A DNA stretch of 64,000 nucleotides from Pelodera strongyloides (taxonomy: Eukaryota > Nematoda > Chromadorea > Rhabditida > Rhabditidae): positions 1 through 64,000 of the forward strand of contig JAANDG010000681.1 in assembly GCA_036852015.1 (NCBI GenBank), in the 5' to 3' direction. The translations under genes and the position numbers were made by a program. A model generated the notes under the pieces. The model did not search any database and was not told where the DNA came from. It saw only the letters and a list, made by a program, of their open reading frames with translations. Shown here piece after piece: positions 1-11,648 of the stretch. Numbering within the stretch: position 1 is the first letter of the stretch; each line of letters opens with the position of its first letter.

Positions 1-3000
1 GGCTACATCTTGCCAGGGTTTTTCGAGTTTTCGGCGAAAACCTCTGTGGCGAGACTACTTTAGCGGGCTACATCTTGTCACAGGTTTTTCGAAAGTTTCG
101 GCGAAAACCTCTGTGGCGAGCTACATTAACCCGGGCTACATCTTGCCACAGGTTTTTCGAAAGTTTTCGGCGAAAACCTCTGTGGCGAGACTATGTAACC
201 CGGGACATCTTGCCACAGGGTTTTTCGAAAGTTTTTCGGCGAAAACCTCTGTTGCGAACTACTTTAAACCCGCTACATCTTGCCACAGGGTTTTTTCGAA
301 AGTTTTCGGCGAAAACCTCTGTGGCGAGACTACTTTAACCCGGGCTACATCTTGCCACAGGGTTTTTCGAAAGTTTTCGGCGAAAACCTCTGTGGCGAGA
401 CTACTTTAGCCCGGGCTACATCTTGCCACAGGGTTTTTCGAGTATTTTAACCCGGGCTACATCTTGCCACAGGGTTTTTCGAAAGTTTTCGGCGAAAACC
501 TCTGTGGCGAGACTACTTTAACCCGGGCTACATCTTGCCACAGGGTTTTTCGAAAGTTTTCGGCGAAAACCTCTGTTGCGAGACTACTTTAACCCGGGCT
601 ACATCTTGCCACAGGGTTTTTCGAAAGTTTCGGCGAAAACCTCTGTGGCGAGCCTACTTTAACCCGGGCTACATCTTGCCACAGGGTTTTTCGAGTATTT
701 TAACCCGGGCTACATCTTGCCACAGGGTTTTTCGAAAGTTTTCGGCGAAAACCTCTGTGGCGAGCCTACTTTAGCCCGGGCTACATCTTGCCACATGGTT
801 TTTCGAGTATTTTAACTCGGGCTACATCTTGCCACAGGGTTTTTCGAAAGTTTTCGGCGAAAACCTCTGTGGCGAGACTACTTTAACCCGGGCTACATCT
901 TGCCACAGGGTTTTTCGAAAGTTTTCGGCGAAAACCTCTGTGGCGAGACTACTTTAACCCGGGCTACATCTTGCCACAGGGTTTTTCGAAAGTTTTCGGC
1001 GAAAACCTCTGTGGCTAGACTACTTTAACCCGGGCTACATCTTTTTCGAGTATTTTAACCCGGGCTAATCTCTTTTTCGAAAGTTTTTTGTCGGCGGCGA
1101 AAACCTCTGTGGCTACTTTAAGGGCTACTTAGCCGATACATCTTGCTACATCTTGCCACAGGGTTTTTCGAAAGTTTTCGGCGAAAACCTCTGTGGTTTT
1201 CGAGACTACTTTAACCCCGGGGCCAACAGGGTTTTCGCCACAGGGTTTTTCGAAAGTTTTCGGCGAAAACCTCTGTGGCGAGACTACTTAAACCCGGGCT
1301 ACATCTTGCCACAGGGTTTTTCGAGTTTTCGGCGAAAACCCTGGGCGAGACTACTTTAACCCGGGCTACATCTTGCCACAGGGTTTTTCGAAAGTTTTCG
1401 GCGAAAACCTCTGTGGCGAGACTACTTTAACCCGGGCTACATCTTGCCACAGGGTTTTTCGAAAGTTTTCGGCGAAAACCTCTGTGGCGAGACTACTTTA
1501 ACCCGGGCTACATCTTGCCACAGGGTTTTTCGAAAGTTTTCGGCGAAAACCTCTGTGGCGAGACTACTTTAACCCGGGCTACATCTTGCCACAGGGTTTT
1601 TCGAAAGTTTTCGGCGAAAACCTCTGTGGCGAGACTACTTTAACCCGGGCTACATCTTGCCACAGGGTTTTTCGAAAGTTTTCGGCGAAAACCTCTGTGG
1701 CGAGCCTACTTTAGCCCGGGCTACATCTTGCCACATGGTTTTTCGAGTATTTTAACTCGGGCTACATCTTGCCACAGGGTTTTTCGAAAGTTTTCGGCGA
1801 AAACCTCTGTGGCGAGACTACTTTAACCCGGGCTACATCTTGCCACAGGGTTTTTCGAAAGTTTTCGGCGAAAACCTCTGTGGCGAGACTACTTTAACCC
1901 GGGCTACATCTTGCCACAGGGTTTTTCGAAAGTTTTCGGCGAAAACCTCTGTGCGAGCCTACTTTAGCCCGGGCTAACATCTTGCCACAGGTTTGTTTTT
2001 AAAACCCGGGCTACATCTGCCACAGTTTTTCGAAAGTTTCGGCGAAAACCTCTGTGGCGAGACTACTTTAACCCGGGCTACATCTTGCCACAGGGTTTTT
2101 CGAGTAATTTAAACCCGGGCTACATCTTGCCACGTTTTTTTTTTCGAAGTTTGACGAAAACCTCTGTTTTCTACATTTAGCCCGGGCTACATCTTGCCAC
2201 AGGTTTTTCGAAAGTTTTCGGCGAAAACCTCTGTGGCGAGGCTAACATCTTGCCACTTTAACCCGGGCTACATCTTGCCACAGGGTTTTTCGAAAGTTTT
2301 CGGCGAAAACCTCTGTGGCGAGACTACTTAACCCGGGCTACATCTTGCCACAGGGTTTTTCGAGTATTTTAACCCGGGCTACATCTTGCCACAGGGTTTT
2401 TCGAAAGTTTTCGGCGAAAACCTCTGTGGCGAGACTACTTTAGTATTTTAACCCGGGCTACATCTTGCCACAGGGTTTTTTTTCGAAAGTTTTCGGCGAA
2501 AACCTCTGTGGCGAGACTACTTTAGCCCGGGCTACATCTTGCCACAGGTTTTTCGTATTTTCGACATTTTCGGCGAAAAACCTCTGTGGCTAACTACCGG
2601 GCTACATCTGCCACAGGTTTTTCGAAAGTTTTCGGCGAAAAACCTCTGTGGCGAGACTACTTTACCCGGGCTACATCTTGCCACAGGGTTTTCGAAAGTT
2701 TTCGGCGAAAACCTCGTGGCGAGACTATTTAACCGGGCTACATCTTGCCACAGGGTTTTTCGAAAGTTTTCGGCAAAACCCTCTGTGGCGAGACTACTTT
2801 AACCCGGGCTACATCTTGCCACAGGGGTTTTCGAAAGTTTTCGGCGAAAACCTCTGTGGCGAGACTACTTTAACCCGGGCTACATCTTGCCACAGGGTTT
2901 TTCGAAAGTTTTCGGCGAAAACCTCTGTGGCGAGACTACTTAACCGGGCTACATCTTGCCACAGGGTTTTTCGAGTATTTTAACCCGGGCTACATCTTGC

Positions 3001-6000
3001 CACAGGGTTTTTCGAAAGTTTTCGGCGAAAACCCTCTGTGCGAGCCTACTTTAATACATCTTGCCACAGGGTTTTTTTTCGAAAGTGTTCGGGCGAAACC
3101 TCTGTGGCGAGACTACTTTACCCGGGCTACATCTTGCCACAGGGTTTTTCGAAAGTTTTCGGCGAAAACCTCTGTGGCGAGACTACTTTAACCGGGCTAC
3201 ATCTTGCCACAGGGTTTTTCGAGTATTTAACCCGGGCTACATCTTGCCACAGGGTTTTTCGAAAGTTTTCGGCGAAAACCTCTGTGGCGAGACTACTTTA
3301 GCCCGGGCTACATCTTGCCACAGGGTTTTTTCGACATCTTGCCGGGCTAATCTTGCCACAGGGTTTTCGTTTCGGCGAAAACCTCTGTGTTTTGGCGAAA
3401 ACCTCTGTGGCGAGCTACTTTTAAACCCGGGCTACATCTTGCCAAGGGGTTTTTCGAAAGTTTTCGGCGAAAACCTCTGTGGCGAGACTACTTAACCCGG
3501 GCTACATCTTGCCACAGGGTTTTTCGAAAGTTTTCGGCGAAAACCTCTGTGGCGAGACTACTTTAGCCCGGGCTACATCTTGCCACAGGGTTTTTCGAGT
3601 ATTTTAACCCGGGCTACATCTTGCCACAGGGTTTTTCGAAAGTTTTCGGCGAAAACCTCTGTGGCGAGACTACTTAACCCGGGCTACATCTTGCCACAGG
3701 GGTTTCGAAATTTTCGGGCTGTCGAGACTACTTTAACCCGGGCTACATCTTGCCACAGGGTTTTTCGAAAGTTTTCGGCGAAAACCTCTGTGGCGAGACT
3801 ACTTTAACCCGGGCTACATCTTGCCACAGGGTTTTTCGAAAGTTTTCGGCGAAAACCTCTGTGGCGAGACTACTTTAACCCGGGCTACATCTTGCCACAG
3901 GGTTTTTCGAAAGTTTTCGGCGAAAACCTCTGTGGCGAGACTACTTTAACCCGGGCTACATCTTGCCACAGGGTTTTTCGAGTATTTAACCCGGGCTACA
4001 TCTTGCCACAGGGTTTTTCGAAAGTTTTCGGCGAAAACCTCTGTGGCGAGACTACTTTAACCCGGGCTACATCTTGCCACAGGGTTTTTCGAAAGTTGGC
4101 GAGACTTTACCCGGGCTACATCTTGCCACAGGGTTTTTCGAAAGTTTCGGCGAAAACTCTGTGGCGAACTAACGGGCTACTCTTGAACAGTGAAAGCGGC
4201 GGAAAACCTCTGAGAAACTAACCCGGGCTACATCTTGCCACAGGGTTTTTCGAAATTTTAACCCCTAATCTTGCCACAGAAACAAAACCTCTGTGGCGAG
4301 CTACTTAGCCCTTGCCACAGGGTTTTCGAGTTTTAACAGATTACTTGCCACACATGGTTTCGAGTATTTGAACCCGGGCTACATCTTGCCACAGGGTTTT
4401 CGAAAGTTTTCGGCGAAAACCTCTGTGGCGAGACTATCCGGATACATCTTGCCACAGGGTTTTTCGAAAGTTTTCGGCGAAAACCTCTGTGGCGAAACAT
4501 TTTTAATCTTGCCACAGGGGTACAACTTGCACAGGGGTTTTCGAGATTTTAACCCGGGCTACATCTTGCCACAGGGTTTTTCGAAATTTTCGGCGAAAAC
4601 CTCGTGGAGACTACTTTACCCGGGCTACATCTTGCCACAGGGTTTTTCGAAAGTTTTTTCGGCGAAAACCTCTGTGGCGAGACTACTTTAGCCCGGGCTA
4701 GCCACAGGGTTTTTCGACATCTTGCCACAGGGTTTTTCGAAAGTTTTTCTGTGGCGAGACTACTTTTTAGACGGGCTAATCTTGCCACAGGGTTTTTCGA
4801 AAGTTTTGGCGAAAACCTCTGTGGCGAGACTACTTTAAACCGGGCTACATCTGCCACAGGGTTTTTCGAAAAGTTTTCGGCGAAAACCTCTTTGCGAGAC
4901 TACTTTAACCCGGGACCATCTTGCCACAGGGTTTCGAGTATTTAACCGGGTACATGTTGCCACAGGTTTTCGAAAGTTTTCGGCGAAAACCTCTGTGGCG
5001 AGGACTACTTTAACCCGGGCTACATCTTGCCACAGGTTTTTCGAAAGTTTTCGGCGAAAACCTCTGTGGCGAGACTACTTTAAACCCGGGTACATCTTGC
5101 AACAGGGTTTTTCGAAAGTTTTCGCGGCGAAAACGAGTGGCGACACTTAACCCGGGCTACATCTTGCCACAGGGTTTCGGATTTTACGGGCTACATCTTG
5201 CCCAGGGTTTTTCGAAAGTTTTCGGCGAAAACCTCTGTGGCGAGCACTTAGCCCGGGCTACATCTTGCCACAGGGTTTTTCGAGTATTTTAACCCGGGCT
5301 ACATCTTGCCACAGGGTTTTTGAAAGTTTTCGGCGAAACCTCTGTGGCGAGACTACTTTACCGGGCTACATTCTTGCCACAGGGTTTTTCGTTTTTTTTA
5401 AAAATACATCTTGCCACGGGTTTTCGAAAGTTTCGGGAAAACCTCTGTGGCGAGATGTTTAACCGCGGCTACATCTTGCCACAGGTTTTCGAAAGTTTCA
5501 AAACCTCGGGCAGACTTAACCCGGGCTACATCTCCACAGGGTTTTTCGAAAGTTTTCGGCGAAAACCTCTGTGGCGAGACTAATTAACCCGGGCTACATC
5601 TTGCCAAAGGGTTTTCGAAAGTTTCGGCAAAACCTCTGTTGCTAGACTACTTTAACCCGGGCTACATCTTGCCACAGGGTTTTTCGAAAGTTTTCGGCGA
5701 AAACCTCTGTGGCGAGCCTACTTTAGCCCGGGCTACATCTTGCCACAGGGTTTTTCGAAAGTTTTCGGCGAAAACCTCTGTGGCGAGACTACTTTAACCC
5801 GGGCTACATCTTGCCACATGGTTTTTCGAGTATTTTAACTCGGGCTACATCTTGCCACAGGGTTTTTCGAAAGTTTTCGGCGAAAACCTCTGTGGCGAGA
5901 CTACTTTAACCCGGGCTACATCTTGCCACAGGGTTTTTCGAAAGTTTTCGGCGAAAACCTCTGTGGCGAGACTACTTTAACCCGGGCTACATCTTGCCAC

Positions 6001-6239
6001 AGGGTTTTTCGAAAGTTTTCGGCGAAAACCTCTGTGGCGAGACTACTTTAACCCGGGCTACATCTTACCACAGGGTTTTACGAAAGTTTTCGGCGAAAAC
6101 CTCTGTGGCGAGACTACTTTAACCCGGGCTACATCTTGCCACAGGGTTTTTCGAAAGTTTTCGGCGAAAACCTCTGTGGCGAGACTACTTTAGCCCGGGC
6201 TACATCTTGCCACAGGGTTTTTCGAGTAATTTAATCCGG
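1..6239. repeat. 71-bp satellite array, truncated by left edge
   Basis: About 6.2 kb of tandem repeat. The full unit is 71 bp, measured from successive CCCGGG sites at 1,363 and 1,434. A shorter variant of about 41 bp lacks the part from AAGTTTTCGG to GAGACTAC and is interspersed. Each full unit carries an imperfect dyad: GCCACAGGGTTTTTCG is followed by its near complement CGAAAACCTCTGTGGC, around a central GTTTTCGGCGAAAAC inverted repeat, so single strands could fold into a hairpin. Runs at about 1,360-1,940 and 5,640-6,190 are nearly uniform, while 1,030-1,160, 1,970-2,170, 2,540-3,070 and 4,130-5,620 are full of indels. Long open frames here come from the repeat, and I do not consider them genes. 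The array ends at 6,239 with a last unit decaying into unique DNA. Confidence 0.97.
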
Positions 6240-7721
6240 GCCAAAAAATGCCAAAAAATGTGTCAATTTCTTAATTGAGCTTACTTGTATAAAGCTTGGT
6301 CAGTGGGTAACGTTCTCGTCCTGATTAGCGATGGTGATGTCGACGAGGTGCGCAAAAGTGTTCCAGAGAAGTGGAGTGACGTTGTTCAGCTCTAAATCAG
6401 AACATTGTACAACATCCCCGCGCCACCTGACTGCACACCATACCCAATACAGTTTTATTTCGAATCTAACATTTGGGGTACCCGTACCCGGGGTAAGTCC
6501 TCACCGAACTTTACAACAATGCAATTACACCATGTGGAGCAGTGGTCGACGCGAGAAGAGTCTCTCACAGAGCTACTGGACTGTTAGCTGCTGGATTGCA
6601 AATCTAAATAATAATCATAAGATGCAGTATTTGTTTGTCATTTTTGAGATTCCTTCTGTTCCAGCAACCAATTGAAGAAATTCTCGTCCGCCGCCGTGTT
6701 TCGTCATCGCTGTAATACCGAAAAGAAGTAAATGATCAAAAAAATAGAGCAAAAAATTCGAAACAAATACAGCGGGAGAATCATCTCGAAATTCAGAACT
6801 AGGAATACACTTTTATCTTTTTATTAGAAGATCATTTGAAGGAGTAAGTAGAAATCGTACAATTCCAATTCCCTCGTCATGATTAGCGAACATCTCCGCA
6901 ATGATACGAACGTCGAAGGCCACGAGGTCGATGAGGTTCTCCTAGCCGTAACGGAGAAGTGCGGCTCCATTGCTCTTCAACTAAGGTAGATAAATGACAG
7001 GTCAGCATAAGATTCAAAGATTTTATCAATGCAAGTTTCAACTGTCAACCCTAAGAAAGCGAATGTATTAGTGATATTGCCGTAAATTTAAAAAGTGGGT
7101 TAACCAGTCGAGTTTCACGAAACGCAACTAAGGACCTAATCACTACAGCTACAAATTTATTATTGATATCACGAAGATTCCGGTGTGTTGAAAGATGAAG
7201 GATCGAGTCTCGCATATTCCTATAACATACGAATTTGAGTAGACAGGAGATGCACAGGTGACGTCAAAGCCAATGGCCATGAGGCCTTTCAGGTAGTCCA
7301 AAACAAACGGAGAAGCGCCGTGTACTGTGATACGGATCTGAAGTTATTACGTAACATATAGCAATTATCTGAATAAACGATCGTAAACTTTAGGTGTCTA
7401 AGGACAGCGCAAGAATGACAATAAATTCACGCAGTTATTATCGTTGACGTCTTCAGCTTCATGGTAAAACGAAGATTCAGAAAAGTTGCCGAAAGATGGA
7501 GAATCCACTTCCCAGAATGCCCAATGACAACATACGACTGGTAGTATTCTCACAAAAACAATCAAAACTTCATACTGTTGTTTTTAGAGTAACTTCATTC
7601 ACAGAATTAATGAGTATATTGGGTAGACGAGCAATTAACAAGGTACACTACTGAAATAAGCAGTAAGAAGTCTAACCATACTACAACACGGGTTCCTTAC
7701 ACTACTGACCTACCACGTATA
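6240..7721. other. Unique DNA next to satellite, with faint PDZ-like coding relics
   Basis: No gene with a convincing exon chain. Three plus-strand stretches (6,306-6,394; 6,867-6,985; 7,256-7,342) read as related short peptides: ISDGDVDEVRKSVPEKW, then NVEGHEVDEVLLAVTEKCGS, then VKANGHEAFQVVQNKRRS. The pattern resembles the second half of a PDZ domain (NG.....EV...V...G..). The first two also share the DNA word GATTAGCGA near their start. They may be exons of a decayed multi-PDZ gene or chance. The family guess is weak. Confidence 0.2.
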
Positions 7722-7733
7722 TCTCTCTTACTC

Positions 7734-7764
<31 letters not shown>

Positions 7765-7766
7765 CA
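7722..7766. repeat. CT microsatellite
   Basis: An impure (CT)n run with TTTCT interruptions, seen directly. It lies in gene-free DNA. Confidence 0.9.
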
Positions 7767-9280
7767 ACATTGGGCGCAAACTTATCATAATAACCATAAC
7801 GAGTGACTTGTGGTCAGTCTTCTGGATTCTGACTAAACCATCGTTCAAAACCTAACTCATTTACAGAACTCACATTCGGTTCATAGTTCCCTAGGACATA
7901 GATAGCATGCGGCTGGGGGCGTAGCTAACCTTGCATAAGAAAGACATAACGAGGACAGAAGCATAATCCACACACAAGAGAGACGCCACCGACGTTGTGC
8001 CCGATTCTGCAGACCTGTATGCCGAAGTAACAAGACGAAGGAACTCAATTTCCAGATGACAGCTGTGGGACAGAACTCAGATTTCCCATTATTGGCGAGC
8101 AAGGGAAGCTCAAGTTCCAAAGGTTATAACACCCGATGCACCTCTGACGAAAGTCCAGGAGATCTTTTTCGATTGACAGAAGAGAGGAAACCGCGAACTC
8201 CCGGTAAAGAGTATTGAGAATTTTGTATGCACCTTGTCGGCTGGGTATTGTCCAGTCACTGCACTGATCGTGCAATGCCCGGTGAGTGTCTACAGCCACG
8301 CGGCCCAGTACCCGATCTAAAGTGGAGCGAACCGATCGCCGCCCACCAATCAGGCGCCTCCCTCCGGCATATTTCTGTGGCACACGCGCACCCAGAAGCT
8401 CGCGTGTTTAAAAGAGAGAAATTATCGAAAAAAATCTCCTAACGATGTCACCAGTGAAAGGGAGATAACCAGAGGTCCCCGAGCCCCAAGCTGCCAACAA
8501 TGGGCCCGACAACGGGAAACCCGAGTTCTGCCACACAACCGTCACCCGGAAATTGAGGTCCAACGCCCTGTTACTTCAGCACACAAGCCCACAGAACCGG
8601 GCACAACGCCAATGACGCCCCCCTTGTGGGTGAATTATACGACTGTCCAGATTATGCCTTTCGTACACAAGGTCAGATACACACCCAATCACACGATACC
8701 CATGTTCTAGGCAACTAGGAACTAAACATAAGTTATGTAACTGAGATAAATTCCGAACCATAGATTAGTCAGAATCCAGAAGATTGACCCACAAGCCACT
8801 CATAATGATAGATATGAAAAGATGATTGCCATTAAATTACTAGAAACGGTTAACATATATATTCGTATAATGATGTTTAAGTGTACTGTTATTTTACATT
8901 CACTTACTGTCATCTTATAATCGTAATCTTACCTTAAATATGTACCCCAATTTTGTTGGCTAGTGCATCAATAAAATATATTAGTTACGTACAGTGTATT
9001 TTTTTGCGTTTTCACGCTGTTAACTAATCCAAATCGCCTCCCTGCATTATTGGTGTAACAAAGCATATCTTTTGTTTTAAGGGGAGTACTAAGTTTTTCC
9101 CTTTTTTAGCATTAGCATTAGTTCCACAATCAGAGAAGAAGAAATTGTTTTGCTTAAAAATAAACTTCCAGTCCTTTTACGGTGATAAACGCATCATTTA
9201 GGGGGGAATATGCCGAAAATAAAATTAAGATAATGGGGCATTTCCCTTCACTTACCTATAATTCGTTTAATTCTAGGTAA
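7767..9280. other. Intergenic stretch with a GC-richer patch
   Basis: I see no supported gene. The patch at about 8,240-8,440 is GC-richer and contains CCACCAATCAGGCGCC (a CCAAT-box-like word), as promoters can, but no start codon with a good frame follows. Frames of 60-112 codons here do not resemble any family I know. Confidence 0.5.
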
Positions 9281-9281
9281 G

Positions 9282-9600
9282 TTTAATTCTCGATAAATTC
9301 TCGATAAATATTTTGTCGATAAGATAAGTACTTATCTTATCGTGAATAATTTAGCCATGCGATAAGCTAAGTAAAATTTCGCTTATCGTCTAAGCGATGA
9401 GTTGGAGAGAAGAGAAAAAATTATCTTATTGCGCTGACCCTTCAAAAACGATAATGAGAATTATCGTGTGCGCGTTATCGTCTGGCGCGCGCCCACGAAA
9501 GGGATACATTTTCTCTTATCCTGTAACAGCAACCTGACGCACGATAACTGTTTTATCGTGAAATCTTATCGCGAACCAAAATTATCGTGTAAGCAATGCT
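9282..9600. promoter_or_regulatory. Dense GATAA/TTATC cluster with a 26-bp palindrome
   Basis: About 17 GATAA or TTATC words fall in roughly 320 bp, most in the form CGATAA or TTATCG on both strands. Positions 9,317-9,342 are a perfect palindrome with half-site CGATAAGATAAGT. GATAAG is the core site of GATA-type zinc-finger activators (in nematodes the ELT family), so an enhancer is one reading. A decayed repeat built from the same word is another. No adjacent gene on either side points to a target. Confidence 0.45.
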
Positions 9601-11591
9601 CTAATTTACAGTAAAAAAAATACAGTAACCTTTTGCATGCTTAATTAATATCCCATGTGCACCTCCTAATTATAATCAGAAACCTGGTTTGCATGGCTCC
9701 TTGGGTATATAAAAACTTCACAGTTACTCTACAAAAATTACATGGCAGCTCGAATATAAATAGAAGTGGGAGATGGAAAATTAATTTAAATACTCTTAAA
9801 GGGAATATGTAGGCCCTTTTTGAAGTTAAGCTGTATTAATAGAATACGTGTTCCCCATTAAGGAAACAATAACAAAAGTTGTCTACAATTACCCACTTGA
9901 AAGAAAATGAATTACAAAGTTTGCCTTTTCCATAGTAAACGCGTTAATCAGACCCGTGGCATAAATTTGGGTCTGATGGAGCAAATTTCGACTTGTATAG
10001 GCAAATAGCAAGATTCAAGATGCAGGGCATGCACATTCGTATTTACATATTCAGGCGCCTATTTAAATTAACGTCTGGTATGGAAACGCTAGTTTCGCGT
10101 TTTTTTGCTTAATTTTGAGTGCCTACATATTCCCTTTAAAGCATTCTCTGAATCACGCTCACACACTGCCAAGTATACTATTACCCGTGCCATATACGAT
10201 ACTACCATTTTCACGTAAAAGTCACCCAAAAGAACGTAAAGATAAAAGATGGACTTGAAAAAAATACAGCTTCTCAGACATTTCACACAAAGTTAGTATG
10301 TCGCTCATCTGTATAATCAAAGAAAACGTTAAGACTTAGCTTTATACAGTCGAGTGACGTATGTTGCTATGGCTACAGTACTCGAATTTTCTTGTGGACG
10401 TCACCTTGATTTCCCGTTGTATGTCCTCAATAGCTAGTTCTGATCCAAGCAGTTTTCCTCAGAAAAGTTGCACGTTCTCGGAGACAGACCTAAAACATTA
10501 CCATCAAAGTACAATCAAAACAATTACAAACCCGCATAATATGTGCAACACAGCAAATGAAGCGTTGAGATAATCCTCAGATCAGTTATCACTAGTGCTA
10601 AAAGTATTTATATGAGAAAGTTCATGAGTTCACTAAATCGGGGTGCATGTAGCTTAAAACGTCAGAACTCAATTGAGGAACATCTTCTGCAGATAACTGA
10701 GAGGTTACAAAAAAATAAGTAAGGAGAAACTTGTAGGGAAAACAGAATCAAAAACAAATCAAAAACAAAGCAACCTAATACCTAACAGCAATCCAAGCTT
10801 ACAAGTAAACGATATGTCGGACTGTTGGTAACACTGTCCGCAAATACTGTCTGGATGGCTCTCAAAATTTGCATTTCGGCCATTTATTCGCACGCTAATT
10901 TTTATGCTAATTTCCTTCCGGGAAAAGGGTGAAGAAGAGTGCACGCGGGATGCAAACCAAAAATTCTCAAATACGTTTCACGGATATTTTAAATGAGAAC
11001 ATGACAAGTTGTTGGGCAAATTATACATACACATATGTTCGTCAAGTTGCTGGCGTGAGAGTCAATTGGTTACGACTGACACTAATAATTGCCCAAAGCC
11101 TAATGGCCTCTCATAGAAATTATGATCGAGTTTATCATTGGACAATTGCCACAAAGATATTTAGCCCGAAGACGTTCGAGCAATTTGTCATCTGGAACTC
11201 GTCGCCTACTGCTCAGGACATCTGCGGAACATGTCATAAGCAAATATTGAAACAGTATTTCCACTCTTGAATAAACGTGCATTCTCTTGCAGCGTAAAAG
11301 ATTTTTTTTTAAATACCTTTGACATCCTAAGGGTAAGGGTCTTCAAAGAAAAGTACCACATTTTAACATACCAAAAGACCACGTCACTGATGCAAATCTA
11401 GCTCTTCAGCTTGTTCACCGGAAAACGGAATAATTGCCCAAGACCACAGAAAAACCGTCAGGTGACGGGTCACTGACCATGTGGTGACCAAAAAGAAACA
11501 ACAAAAAGCAACGATATATAATAAGCTCTGGTACAGCACGGAAACAAGGACCATAGAAATTCACACATTTCGAAGAAATACGTTTAAGATC
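9601..11591. other. Gene-free stretch with one unassigned 113-codon plus-strand frame
   Basis: AT-rich DNA without recognised exons. The longest frame, 10,929-11,270 on the plus strand, has no signal peptide, no repeated motif and no family I recognise. I regard it as probably non-coding. Confidence 0.45.
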
Positions 11592-11597
11592 TTTATT
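11592..11597 (-). terminator. AATAAA polyadenylation signal of the C6/DUF281-like gene
   Basis: AATAAA on the minus strand, about 52 nt after the stop codon at 11,649. Confidence 0.55.
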
Positions 11598-11648
11598 ATA
11601 TTGCACATTATGATGAGAAGTTAATATAACTAACAAAATGAAAATATT

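Noticed and set aside
75..5583. Many 60-144-codon open frames in the satellite
   Set aside because: They are the 71-bp unit read in different frames. Breaks follow indels in the repeat, and no start, splice or signal feature supports them.
1..6239. CRISPR array
   Set aside because: Regular repeats, but no unique spacers, eukaryotic context and tandem head-to-tail units.
10929..11270. 113-codon plus-strand frame
   Set aside because: No recognisable domain, signal peptide, codon pattern or neighbours; noted in the intergenic entry only.
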